Assembly (NCBI RefSeq): GCF_003544875.1
Contig: NZ_CP032093.1
Location: 930,001-994,000, forward strand
DNA from: Vibrio alfacsensis
GTDB lineage: Bacteria > Pseudomonadota > Gammaproteobacteria > Enterobacterales > Vibrionaceae
Direction: 5' to 3'
DNA length: 64,000 nucleotides
Below are positions 9,886-20,145 of the stretch, piece after piece. The translations under genes and the position numbers were made by a program. The notes below the pieces were generated by a model, which was given only the letters and a program-made list of their open reading frames with translations, searched no databases and was not told the DNA's origin. Every line of letters begins with the position of its first letter. The stretch's first letter is position 1.

Positions 9886-11805
9886 ATGCTCAAGAATATC
9901 CCTTTTAATTGTCGCACTGCGGTAAACGTTACCGCAGGTATTTCAGCGGCACTCCCTCTTGTTTCTTTTGCTGATTCTCAAATAACTGAAGACCACACCA
10001 TCATGGAAACCATGGTGGTGACGGCCTCTGGTTATGAACAATCTACGTTAGAAGCACCTGCATCGATTAGTGTGATTGACCGCGCGCAAATCGAAAACCG
10101 TTCTTATAAAGATCTAACCGATGCTCTGAAAGACATACCGGGTGTTGTCATCACTGGTGGTGGTTCTCGTCAAGAGATCTCTCTGCGTGGTATGCCGTCA
10201 GATTACACTGCAATTCTCGTCGATGGACGTAAACAATCTGGGCGTGAAACGCAGGTTAGTAGCGGGGGAGGCTTTGAGCAGGATTGGTTACCACCGCTAA
10301 ATGCGATTGAGCGTATTGAGGTAGTACGGGGTCCAATGTCGACTTTGTATGGCTCAGATGCCATCGGAGGCGTGATCAATATTATTACACGCAAAGATTT
10401 TCCAGAGTGGACTGGTAGCCTCCGCGCGGAAGCAACGCTACAAGAAAATAGTAAGTCAGGCAATTTCTATCAAGGCGAAATGTACCTCGCTGGTCCTTTA
10501 ATTGACGGCTTGGTGAGCACTGCGATTTCAGGGATGTATCAAGAGCGTATTGAAGACGAAATACTTTATGCAAACGGCGGTAAAACGCTTGAGAACTATC
10601 GTGCGTCTGTGTATTTCACTCCAACGGAAGAAGACACATTCACCCTTGATTACACTCATCACGATCAAGAGCGAGTGAACACGGAAGGGAAGTCACGGAC
10701 TAAGACCTCTGCGACCAACAATAACCGTCAATCGGTTGGAATTGCACATGATGCTAACTATGAGTCTGTAACTGGTTCTTCATACATCAGCACTGAAACG
10801 GTTGAAAATGTAGGGCGCGGTTTAGAAGTGCAAAACATCAACGCCAATACTCAATGGTCCAAGGCATTTGGTATGCATTACATTTCAATTGGTGCTGCAT
10901 TTGAAAGTGAAGAGCTGGATAACGGTGATTTTGTTTTCAAGAACTCGCAATGGTCGGTATTTGCCGAAGATGAATGGTACCTGACGGATAACTTTGCGCT
11001 CACATTGGGTCTACGATACGACGACAACGAGCAGTTTAACTCACACTTTAGTCCGCGCGTGTACGGTGTTTGGACTCTTAATCCGGAATGGACCATGAAA
11101 GGCGGTGTTTCAACGGGGTATCGCGCACCAAGTTTGACCGAAATGGAGGAAGATTGGGTGCAAGAAAGCTGTAATGGCAAGTGTGAGGTTTATGGCAATG
11201 CAGACTTGAAACCTGAATCTTCCGTTAACACTGAATTAGGCATGTATTACTCCGGTGTGAACGATCTGAACTCCAGTTTGACGGTGTTTTACAACGATTT
11301 TAAAGACAAGATCGACACAATTAAACTAGATCCAAGCTGTACTGGACGTGCATGCGATGCTACGTATGTGAACATCGAAGATGCTATCACGTATGGTGCG
11401 GAAGGCTCGATTAGTAAAGGCATTACTGAAACGATCAATGTCGGTGCCACTTACACTTATACCTATAGTGAGAAAAAATCAGGTGAAGATAAAGGTCAGC
11501 CGTTAACACAAGCTCCAGAGCATTTGGTTGCGCTGAACGCAGATTGGGCGATTCGTGACAATATTAACTCGTGGGTTCGTGTGTCTTATCGCAGCGAAGA
11601 ATCCGACCCAATTACTGTGGATTCAAGCAATGCCTCTGCTCCGTCAATTACTTATGTTGACTTTGGTGGTAACTGGCAAATCAATCGCCAATTTAAACTG
11701 ATGGCAGGTATCTACAACCTATTCGATGCGGAAACAACATACGATGAATATGGCTATGTTGAAGATGGTCGTCGATACTGGGTCGCTGCAGAAGCATCGT
11801 TCTAA
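9886..11805 (+). CDS. TonB-dependent catecholate siderophore receptor, IrgA-like
   Basis: This is an outer-membrane gated channel of 639 residues that imports ferric siderophore using TonB energy. It has an N-terminal signal peptide (cleavage near FADSQ), a TonB box (METMVVTAS), and a plug domain with the LRGMPSDYTAILVDGRKQ and RGPMSTLYGSDAIGGVINIIT motifs. A 22-strand barrel ends in the C-terminal Phe (WVAAEASF). It resembles V. cholerae IrgA in the plug, the SPRVYGVW segment and the YDEYGYVEDGRRYW terminus, so linear or cyclic enterobactin-type catechols are the likely ligands. A Fur box precedes it. Its stop codon overlaps the first possible start of the esterase gene. Confidence 0.92.
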   Translation: MLKNIPFNCRTAVNVTAGISAALPLVSFADSQITEDHTIMETMVVTASGYEQSTLEAPASISVIDRAQIENRSYKDLTDALKDIPGVVITGGGSRQEISLRGMPSDYTAILVDGRKQSGRETQVSSGGGFEQDWLPPLNAIERIEVVRGPMSTLYGSDAIGGVINIITRKDFPEWTGSLRAEATLQENSKSGNFYQGEMYLAGPLIDGLVSTAISGMYQERIEDEILYANGGKTLENYRASVYFTPTEEDTFTLDYTHHDQERVNTEGKSRTKTSATNNNRQSVGIAHDANYESVTGSSYISTETVENVGRGLEVQNINANTQWSKAFGMHYISIGAAFESEELDNGDFVFKNSQWSVFAEDEWYLTDNFALTLGLRYDDNEQFNSHFSPRVYGVWTLNPEWTMKGGVSTGYRAPSLTEMEEDWVQESCNGKCEVYGNADLKPESSVNTELGMYYSGVNDLNSSLTVFYNDFKDKIDTIKLDPSCTGRACDATYVNIEDAITYGAEGSISKGITETINVGATYTYTYSEKKSGEDKGQPLTQAPEHLVALNADWAIRDNINSWVRVSYRSEESDPITVDSSNASAPSITYVDFGGNWQINRQFKLMAGIYNLFDAETTYDEYGYVEDGRRYWVAAEASF

Positions 11806-11822
11806 TGGTGGACTTAAAATCA

Positions 11823-12719
11823 ATGAAGAAAATCATGACTTTGCTTAGTGCAATTTCACTGAGTATGTTGGCTGTAAATGTAAAGGCGAACACCTTAGAA
11901 AGTGCAGTCGTTGACAAGGATATTGTATTTAAAACGGTGGAAGGTCGCGAGATTAAACTCGATATCTACAAGCCGAAAGTGCACAGTGAGCAACCTTATC
12001 CACTTTTGGTTTGGGTTCATGGTGGTGCTTGGAAGCGCGGGAGTAAGGATGCGATACCTACTAAGAACCCACTGTTATTGCAATCGGTCATCGAAAAAGG
12101 TTATGCGCTTGCTTCAGTCGATTACCGTTTGAGCGGCGAAGCCACATTTCCGGCGCCAGTACAAGACATCAACGATGCTCTTAACTTTCTTCATGATCAT
12201 GCGAAGCAATACCATATTGAAGCAGATAACTTGGTGATGATGGGGCGCTCTGCGGGTGGGCACTTAGCGGGCTTGATTGGCACGACGAATGCGCACGGCG
12301 ACATCTTACTTTATGAGAAGCCCAAATATCAGGTGAAAGCCGTTGTGAGCTTTTTTGGTCCGACAGACTTGTTAGCCCTAGGAAGCAAAGGCGGAAAGAA
12401 TGCGAGTAAGAAATCATCGGTTTCTCGCTTTTTAGGTGACACACCGAGCAGCATTCCTGATATTGCGAAACAAGCATCCTCAACAACTTATGTTAACCAG
12501 AACACGCCACCGTTTATTCAGTTACACGGGACGGTAGATAAACGCGTCCCTTTATCACAAAGTGAGCAGCTTAAAGCCAAATTGGATGATTATGGTATTG
12601 AAAACCAATTGTGGATTGAAGAAGGGGTTGGTCATAGTGCGCCGATATTTGACTCCAAAAAATACGTTCCGCATGTAATGGCGTTTCTTGATAAACACTT
12701 TCCCGTGAGCCCTAAATAA
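11823..12719 (+). CDS. Exported alpha/beta-hydrolase (BD-FAE type esterase) coupled to the siderophore receptor
   Basis: This secreted or periplasmic esterase of about 298 residues has a signal peptide from MKKIMTLLSAISLSML to VKA. The mature alpha/beta-hydrolase has an HGGAW oxyanion motif, the nucleophile serine in GRSAGG, an Asp in HGTVDKRVP and a His in VGHSAP. That completes a Ser-Asp-His triad like that of carboxylesterase/BD-FAE proteins. I chose the ATG at 11823 because it starts the signal peptide with a GGTGG site upstream. An in-frame ATG at 11805 overlaps the receptor's TAA. Tight coupling to an IrgA-like receptor suggests hydrolysis of a ferric catecholate ester, as PfeE does in Pseudomonas. 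The substrate is inference. Confidence 0.82.
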   Translation: MKKIMTLLSAISLSMLAVNVKANTLESAVVDKDIVFKTVEGREIKLDIYKPKVHSEQPYPLLVWVHGGAWKRGSKDAIPTKNPLLLQSVIEKGYALASVDYRLSGEATFPAPVQDINDALNFLHDHAKQYHIEADNLVMMGRSAGGHLAGLIGTTNAHGDILLYEKPKYQVKAVVSFFGPTDLLALGSKGGKNASKKSSVSRFLGDTPSSIPDIAKQASSTTYVNQNTPPFIQLHGTVDKRVPLSQSEQLKAKLDDYGIENQLWIEEGVGHSAPIFDSKKYVPHVMAFLDKHFPVSPK

Positions 12720-12901
12720 AAGCAAAAACCGAGTTAAAGTCATTTAGCTCGGTTGAATCCCCCCAATAAGTATTAAAGATCATGTTTAGATCCTGACCGA
12801 TTTAGTTTGCGCTAAATCTCTCTATTCAAATGTGCGCTACTTAATGATTTTTATATGACTCATATTTTCTGACGTGATGCAGATAACAAAATAGTCCGTA
12901 T

Positions 12902-14455
<1,554 letters not shown>

Positions 14456-14492
14456 AGGCCTATAATCGATCTCTAAACGCAAAGAGTAATAC

Positions 14493-14526
14493 AAAAGACG
14501 CCAACTGATTTCAGCTGGCGTCTTTT
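14493..14526. terminator. Bidirectional terminator between scrY and scrR
   Basis: AAAAGACGCCA and TGGCGTCTTTT flank an inner CTG/CAG stem, giving A- and T-tails on both sides. It serves the two converging genes. Confidence 0.9.
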
Positions 14527-14527
14527 A

Positions 14528-15514
14528 TTAACAAGATTGACGATCAATCGTTTTAAACGTTAAGACCATTTTACTCATTTCAAAACTTCTATTTTCTATT
14601 CTATCGAGCAACAACTTTGCGCCGTTTTCACCAGCTTTATCAAATGCATAGCTAAAGGTCGATAAGGTTGGTGTACACACTGATGCGAGTTCGTCATCAC
14701 CCACACCCAGCACGAAAACGTCTTTTCCCGGTGTAAGCCCGAGCTCTTGAATCGCTCTCATCGCGCCTATAGCGATACGGTCGGTCGCGCAGAATAAACC
14801 GTCCAGTTTAGGGTTTTCCGTCAAGTGTTGTTTAGCAAGTAAGTAGCCAGAATTTATCGTAAAGTCGCCGCGAGCATGAAAGGCAAGGTCTAAGCCATGG
14901 TGCTGAAGAGCTTGTATAAAGCCGTCTGAGCGTAGTTTATCAACAGCAATATCGTCACCCTGAACACCAATGAAGCCCATGGTTTTACAACCTTTTACGA
15001 CGAGTCTATTTCCGGCTTCAAATCCGACTCTTCCGTCATCATGAATGATGCTTGGAATATTAAACATAGAGCCATCTTGGCCGACAAGTACCACTGGTAC
15101 CGCTGAACTTTGAATGGCAGTGACCAGTTTGGTGTCGAGGTGAGTCGCGTAAAGAATGATGCCTTCAACACGTTTTTGGTTAAAGATCTGAATATACTCC
15201 AGCTCTTTTTCATGAACTTGATGCGTGCTAGCAAGTAGGACGTGTTTACCTGCTTTTTCAAGAACATCAGTTAATCCATCCACGCCTTGAGCAGTTGCAT
15301 GAGATGACACTCGAGGAACAATGACACCGACAAGGTTGGTTTTTTGAGATTTTAGATCTTTGGCGACTTGGTTGGGCACATAACCACATTCCGCTACCGC
15401 TTGGCGTACTTTTAGCTTGGTCGCTTCTTTTACACCATATTCATCGTTTATCACCCGTGACACTGTTGATTTTGATACGCCAGCCAGACGGGCGACATCA
15501 TGCAGACTCGCCAT
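14528..15514 (-). CDS. scrR: LacI-family repressor of the sucrose genes, ScrR
   Basis: This 328-residue repressor has a LacI-type helix-turn-helix and hinge at the N-terminus (MASLHDVARLAGVSKSTVSR, then PNQVAKDLKSQKTNLVGVIVP). A periplasmic-binding-like sugar domain follows. It lies between scrY and scrA on the opposite strand, and operators of one sequence family precede scrY, scrA and scrR itself. It is therefore almost certainly the local repressor. The inducer is probably sucrose-6-phosphate or fructose (fructose for enteric ScrR, by family knowledge). The element at 15544-15558 suggests autoregulation. Confidence 0.92.
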   Translation of the reverse strand: MASLHDVARLAGVSKSTVSRVINDEYGVKEATKLKVRQAVAECGYVPNQVAKDLKSQKTNLVGVIVPRVSSHATAQGVDGLTDVLEKAGKHVLLASTHQVHEKELEYIQIFNQKRVEGIILYATHLDTKLVTAIQSSAVPVVLVGQDGSMFNIPSIIHDDGRVGFEAGNRLVVKGCKTMGFIGVQGDDIAVDKLRSDGFIQALQHHGLDLAFHARGDFTINSGYLLAKQHLTENPKLDGLFCATDRIAIGAMRAIQELGLTPGKDVFVLGVGDDELASVCTPTLSTFSYAFDKAGENGAKLLLDRIENRSFEMSKMVLTFKTIDRQSC

Positions 15515-15543
15515 TGTTCCTATCCATTGTGTTTTTCGTTTTT

Positions 15544-15558
15544 GGGATTGTTTGCAAA
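15544..15558 (-). promoter_or_regulatory. Degenerate ScrR operator before scrR
   Basis: GGGATTGTTTGCAAA differs from the scrY operator GGGAACGTTTGCAAA at two central bases. It lies about 30 bases upstream of the scrR start. Its weaker fit suits a self-limiting repressor gene. A possible CRP half-site pair (TGTGA-N6-TCGTT on the minus strand) lies near 15628-15643. Confidence 0.5.
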
Positions 15559-15691
15559 GAGAGGGGGAAATCTCTTTGATAAGTAATGATTCTAACCTCC
15601 TATGGGGCTCTTAGGGAGAGAATTTAACGATCACTCTCACATTCCCTCCGATTTTCCTTTGATCATTTGGCTTTATTGAGCAAAAATTACT

Positions 15692-15710
15692 CTTGCAAAC
15701 GTTCCCGAAA
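15692..15710 (+). promoter_or_regulatory. ScrR operator of scrA
   Basis: TTGCAAACGTTCCC at 15693-15706 carries the same 14-base core as the scrY operator, inverted. It lies about 40 bases upstream of the scrA start, within the expected promoter. Confidence 0.8.
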
Positions 15711-15747
15711 TTTCGCAAGCTCAGATTAGAATCCAATGGGGTATGAA

Positions 15748-17187
15748 ATGAATTATCCAGCAGTAGCTAAAGAGTTGATAACTCTGTTAGGTGGTAAAAG
15801 CAATATCACCGCTCTTGCACATTGTGCGACACGCTTACGTCTAGCCGTTGCAGACGAGCAAAAGATAGATGAACAGGCGATTGATAACCTTGATGGGGTA
15901 AAGGGACAGTTTAAAGTTGCTGGCCAGTACCAAATTATTTTTGGCTCAGGCATCGTAAACCAAGTTTATGCAGAAATGGCAAAGTTAACGGGCATGAGTG
16001 AGATGTCAACCAATGATGTGGCATCTGCGGGAGCCGAAAAGCAAAACATCATCCAGCGTGCAGTGAAAGGGCTATCGGATATTTTTGTCCCGATCATTCC
16101 GGCAATTGTTGCTGGTGGTTTGTTGATGGGTATTTATAACCTGTTGACGGCTCAAGGTCTGTTTATTGATGGTAAATCTTTGATTGACGCCAATCCTGGA
16201 TTGACTGATCTAGCGAACATGATCAACACGTTCGCGAATGCGCCGTTTGTTTATCTACCTATTTTGCTCGCGTTCTCTGCCACCAAGAAGTTTGGCGGTA
16301 ACCCATATTTAGGTGCAGCTCTAGGTATGCTAATGGTTCACCCTGAGTTGTTGAATGGGTGGGGATTTGGTGGTGCATCGGTATCTGGCACCATTCCAGT
16401 ATGGAATATTTTAGGTTTTGAAATCCAAAAAGTCGGCTACCAAGGCTCGGTGCTGCCGGTGTTGGTATCGGCATTCATTTTAGCGAAGATTGAGCTAGGG
16501 CTGCGTAAAGTAATTCCATCCGTTCTCGACAACCTTTTGACCCCGTTGCTTGCTATTTTCATCGCGGGATTGTTGACCTTTACTGTTGTTGGTCCATTCA
16601 CGCGTGATATCGGTTTCTTACTAGGTGATGGTCTTAACTGGTTATACAACACAGCAGGTTTTGTTGGTGGGGCGGTCTTCGGTCTTATCTATGCACCGTT
16701 CGTTATTACAGGTATGCATCACAGTTTCATCGCGATCGAAACGCAACTTCTAGCAGATATTGCAACGACGGGCGGAACTTTTATCTTCCCAATTGCGGCG
16801 ATGTCTAACGTTTCTCAAGGTGCTGCGGCGTTGGCTGTAGGCGTAATGAGCAAAGATAAGAAGATGAAAGGTATTGCGATTCCATCTGGTGTTACGGGCT
16901 TGCTGGGTATTACAGAACCAGCCATGTTTGGTGTTAACTTAAAACTACGTTATCCATTTATTGCGGCAGTGTGTGCGGCGGCGTTATCAAGTGCGTTTAT
17001 AACAATGTTTAATGTAAAAGCGCAGGCGCTGGGGGCAGCAGGACTTCCGGGCATTATTTCTATCACGCCTGATAAGATTGGATACTACGTTGCAGGTATG
17101 ATGATTGCGTTCGTAACTGCATTTGTTCTAACCATCGTGTTTGGTATGCGTGACCGCGCAAAAGTGGGTAAAAAAGCGACGGCTTAA
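15748..17187 (+). CDS. scrA: PTS sucrose-specific EIIBC permease ScrA
   Basis: ScrA imports sucrose and phosphorylates it to sucrose-6-phosphate at the inner membrane. From the chosen ATG it has 479 residues. An N-terminal EIIB domain carries the phosphoryl-accepting Cys26 in AHCATRLRL. An EIIC domain of about ten membrane segments follows, with GITEPAMFG and the GMHHSF substrate motif. There is no fused EIIA, so the glucose-type EIIA (Crr) must supply phosphate. The frame also opens at an ATG at 15736. I prefer 15748 because GGGG sits six bases upstream and family members begin MNYPAVAKELI. scrK and scrB follow. Confidence 0.93.
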   Translation: MNYPAVAKELITLLGGKSNITALAHCATRLRLAVADEQKIDEQAIDNLDGVKGQFKVAGQYQIIFGSGIVNQVYAEMAKLTGMSEMSTNDVASAGAEKQNIIQRAVKGLSDIFVPIIPAIVAGGLLMGIYNLLTAQGLFIDGKSLIDANPGLTDLANMINTFANAPFVYLPILLAFSATKKFGGNPYLGAALGMLMVHPELLNGWGFGGASVSGTIPVWNILGFEIQKVGYQGSVLPVLVSAFILAKIELGLRKVIPSVLDNLLTPLLAIFIAGLLTFTVVGPFTRDIGFLLGDGLNWLYNTAGFVGGAVFGLIYAPFVITGMHHSFIAIETQLLADIATTGGTFIFPIAAMSNVSQGAAALAVGVMSKDKKMKGIAIPSGVTGLLGITEPAMFGVNLKLRYPFIAAVCAAALSSAFITMFNVKAQALGAAGLPGIISITPDKIGYYVAGMMIAFVTAFVLTIVFGMRDRAKVGKKATA

Positions 17188-17246
17188 TCTGAACTCCTTA
17201 AGGGTGGGGTCCCCCAACTCCACTTCTTTTCCTAAATGTTTGGGGT

Positions 17247-17285
17247 GCTAGCCAAGCACTAATGGTTTGGCTAGCCTTTTTAAAT
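17247..17285 (+). terminator. Intercistronic terminator between scrA and scrK
   Basis: The perfect 9-bp stem GCTAGCCAA/TTGGCTAGC is followed by CTTTTT and a second T5. It lies inside the scrAKB set, so it should reduce transcription of scrK-scrB relative to scrA unless they also have a promoter. Confidence 0.8.
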
Positions 17286-17351
17286 TTTTACTTGGTGGTG
17301 ATTGTGTTAAGCACGGTTAGCTATCAAGATTTCAATGTTAAGGTAAGCAAG

Positions 17352-18275
17352 ATGAATCAAGTTTGGGTAACTGGAGATGCTGTCGTAGACTTAATCCCGG
17401 AATCTGAGACGACTTTACTTAAGTGTCCCGGAGGCGCGCCAGCGAATGTAGCCGTAGCGGTTGCTCGTTTATCAGGTAAGAGTGCGTTTTTTGGTCGAGT
17501 TGGTGAAGATCCGTTTGGCCAATTTATGCAATCAACCTTAGATCAAGAGGGTGTAAGCACGGAGTTTCTCGTCAAGGACCCTGAACAAAGAACGTCAACG
17601 GTAGTGGTGGATTTAGATGACCAAGGTGAACGCAGTTTCACGTTTATGGTGAAACCAAGTGCTGACCAATTTATGTCCGTTGAAGACATCCCAAGCTTTA
17701 AGCAAGGGGATTGGTTGCATGTTTGCTCGATTTCACTGGCAAATGAGCCAAGCAGAAGCAGCACATTTGAGGCAATCAAAAGAGTAAAAGCCGTGGGCGG
17801 TTTCATTAGCTTTGATCCCAACTTGCGTGATGAAGTATGGCAAGACCACTCAGAAATCCAAGCCGTAGTGATGAAAGCTGTTGCCATGGCAGATGTGGTT
17901 AAATTCTCAGAAGAAGAGCTTCTATTTTTAACTGATTCAACGTCAATGGAGCAGGGCTTACAAAAAATAGCGGCATTGAACATTGCTTTAGTTTTGGTGA
18001 CACAAGGCGCGAAAGGCGTTTGGCGCGTCTTTGAAAACCAAGGTGAGTTGATCACTGGTCAAGTGGTTAGTCCGATTGATACCACAGGTGCGGGCGATGC
18101 TTTTGTCGGGGGGCTTCTAGCGAGTCTGTCTCAACAGTCTGATTGGAAAAACCATCCTGTTGTTAGCTCTGCGATTCAATGGGCAAATGGCTGTGGTGCA
18201 TTAGCGACGACGCAAAAAGGCGCAATGACCGCGCTTCCGACCCAGACGGAATTGCTGCAATTTATTGGGCAATGA
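17352..18275 (+). CDS. scrK: Fructokinase ScrK
   Basis: This PfkB-family sugar kinase of 307 residues phosphorylates the fructose released by ScrB. The N-terminal substrate motif is GGAPANVAVAVARL. The C-terminal ATP/anion-hole motif DTTGAGDAFVGGLL contains the catalytic Asp. The frame opens at 17262, but the ATG at 17352 begins the family sequence MNQVWVTGDAVVDLIPES with an AAGGTAAG site just upstream. It ends 31 bases before scrB. Confidence 0.93.
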   Translation: MNQVWVTGDAVVDLIPESETTLLKCPGGAPANVAVAVARLSGKSAFFGRVGEDPFGQFMQSTLDQEGVSTEFLVKDPEQRTSTVVVDLDDQGERSFTFMVKPSADQFMSVEDIPSFKQGDWLHVCSISLANEPSRSSTFEAIKRVKAVGGFISFDPNLRDEVWQDHSEIQAVVMKAVAMADVVKFSEEELLFLTDSTSMEQGLQKIAALNIALVLVTQGAKGVWRVFENQGELITGQVVSPIDTTGAGDAFVGGLLASLSQQSDWKNHPVVSSAIQWANGCGALATTQKGAMTALPTQTELLQFIGQ

Positions 18276-18306
18276 TCTTCAGATCCAATTTCAGTTGAGA
18301 ATAATT

Positions 18307-19758
18307 ATGAGCTTAAACAACCGTTGGACTGTAGAGCAAAGATATCGCCGACTTGAGCAAATCCCTCAGTGTGATATCGAAGAAATGACACTTTCACGTC
18401 AGCAAGATAAAGGCTTTCCTAGTTTTCATATCGCCCCTAGATTTGGGCTGTTAAATGACCCAAATGGATTGTGCTATTTCAATGGTGAGCACCACCTCTT
18501 TTACCAGTGGACGCCTGTGGGACCAGTCCATGGAATGAAGTATTGGTATCATCTTTCTACTAAAGACTTCATCCATTTTACTGATCATGGCGTGGGTCTT
18601 CATCCCGACCAAGACTACGATTCACATGGCGTTTATTCGGGTGGCGCTTTGGTGGAAAACAACAAGGCTTTGCTGTTTTTTACTGGCAACAAGCGTGACC
18701 AAAACTGGAATCGAATCCCAACACAGTGTTTTGCCACCATGGATTCAGACGGCAACATTGAAAAGCACGGTGTAGTCATTGAGAACGAACATTACACGGA
18801 GCACTTTCGTGATCCAAAAGTTTGGAAGAAAGGCGACGACTACTTGATGGTGGTGGGGGCTCAAACCAAAACCGAGCATGGCTCAATGGCTCTCTATCAA
18901 AGCAAAGATTTAAAACGTGGGCATAAAGGTCCTATCAAGACCAAGTTTTCTGACCTTGGGTATATGTGGGAGTGTCCTGATTTCTTTGAGATTAATGGTC
19001 AATCGGTGATGCTGTTTTCCCCACAGGGCGTGAGCAGTAGTAATCCTTATGATTTCAAAAATATCTATTCTGTCGCGTATATCGTGGGTCAACAGCTGAA
19101 TCTAGAGTCGATGACTTTAGAAAACCACCAAGAGATTTTACAGCCAGATTATGGGTTTGATTTCTACGCCCCACAAACCTATTTAGATGAGAATGGACGC
19201 CGTATTCTTATTGCATGGATAGGGTTGCCAGAAATTGACACACCATCGGTCACACACCAGTGGGCAGGAATGTTGTCTCTTCCTAGAGAGCTAACGTTGA
19301 AAGATGGTTTTCTTGTTCAAACTCCACTCCCTGAGCTGAAGAGTTTAAGAAAAGAAGAGGTAGTCTTTGCACAATCCCATACACTGGAAAGCACCAGTTG
19401 TTTGATCCAATTAGACCTTGAGTGCGATGGCTTTGAACTTGAGCTGAGTAACCTCAAAGGTGACAACATCGTCTTTAGTGCAACGGAGCATGAGTTTACG
19501 CTTGATCGTAGCCACATGTCACAATTGTATGCGGAAGAGTTTGGTTGTGTTCGAAAGGCGCCAAGATTGGATACCAAACAAACGGTCGAGATGTATATCG
19601 ACAATTCAGTCATTGAGATTTTCATTAATGGTGGCAAACACACGATGACCAGTCGCTTCTTTATTGATGACCTAAAAACGGTGTCGTTAAGAGGAGTTGA
19701 ACAAGCAAGACTTTTTCCTATGAAAGCCATCACGGGCTTGTTTGATTCATTGAAGTAA
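18307..19758 (+). CDS. scrB: Sucrose-6-phosphate hydrolase ScrB (GH32)
   Basis: ScrB splits sucrose-6-phosphate into glucose-6-phosphate and fructose in the cytoplasm. The 483-residue protein has the GH32 five-blade propeller with the nucleophile Asp51 in LLNDPNG, the FRDP transition-state motif and the acid/base Glu in WECPDF. A beta-sandwich C-terminal domain follows. There is no signal peptide. The chosen ATG at 18307 excludes a 14-residue upstream extension that overlaps scrK. It is the last gene of the scr set, and a terminator follows at 19880-19910. Confidence 0.94.
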   Translation: MSLNNRWTVEQRYRRLEQIPQCDIEEMTLSRQQDKGFPSFHIAPRFGLLNDPNGLCYFNGEHHLFYQWTPVGPVHGMKYWYHLSTKDFIHFTDHGVGLHPDQDYDSHGVYSGGALVENNKALLFFTGNKRDQNWNRIPTQCFATMDSDGNIEKHGVVIENEHYTEHFRDPKVWKKGDDYLMVVGAQTKTEHGSMALYQSKDLKRGHKGPIKTKFSDLGYMWECPDFFEINGQSVMLFSPQGVSSSNPYDFKNIYSVAYIVGQQLNLESMTLENHQEILQPDYGFDFYAPQTYLDENGRRILIAWIGLPEIDTPSVTHQWAGMLSLPRELTLKDGFLVQTPLPELKSLRKEEVVFAQSHTLESTSCLIQLDLECDGFELELSNLKGDNIVFSATEHEFTLDRSHMSQLYAEEFGCVRKAPRLDTKQTVEMYIDNSVIEIFINGGKHTMTSRFFIDDLKTVSLRGVEQARLFPMKAITGLFDSLK

Positions 19759-19879
19759 CGCTTTTACTAGAGTGCATTTCCTTTTTATACATAACGCGAT
19801 GTACTTTACGAGCAATGGCAGCTGAGAAGATAAACACTCACATCACCTCTTACTGTTTTGCTTTCAATACGAATCGGGG

Positions 19880-19910
19880 GGGAATAGGTATCACTTATTC
19901 CCTCATTTTT
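19880..19910 (+). terminator. Probable scrB terminator
   Basis: The hairpin GGGAATA-loop-TATTCCC is followed by TCATTTTT. It lies 120 bases after scrB in a 387-base intergenic region (19759-20145) that otherwise holds only the palindrome at 19936 and the pdxB promoter. Confidence 0.65.
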
Positions 19911-19935
19911 CATCTAGCTGTTTTCGCTTACAAGT

Positions 19936-19947
19936 GGCAACGTTGCC
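19936..19947. promoter_or_regulatory. Perfect LacI-like palindrome downstream of scrB
   Basis: GGCAACGTTGCC is a perfect 12-bp palindrome with the same AACGTT centre as the scr operators, though the flanking bases differ. It may be an auxiliary operator for ScrR or a site for another LacI-family protein. It could also be chance. Confidence 0.35.
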
Positions 19948-20145
19948 TTGTTGCTTGCTTGCCTCTAAAATCGCCGCGCGTCGCAAATGAAGCCATTTTC
20001 GCTGACCCTAGAATTCCGAGTTAAGGTTAACTAGATTCCCCTAGGTATATTTCTTGAGATTTTGTGGGAAAAGGGCACAATCGTTCTAATTTCGTTTCTT
20101 GCGAACAAATAAACTCACAAAAATGGATCTTAAAACGCTGGCGCT

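Noticed and set aside
17543..18055. 170-codon minus-strand frame opposite scrK
   Set aside because: It is a shadow of the PfkB kinase gene; no family resemblance.
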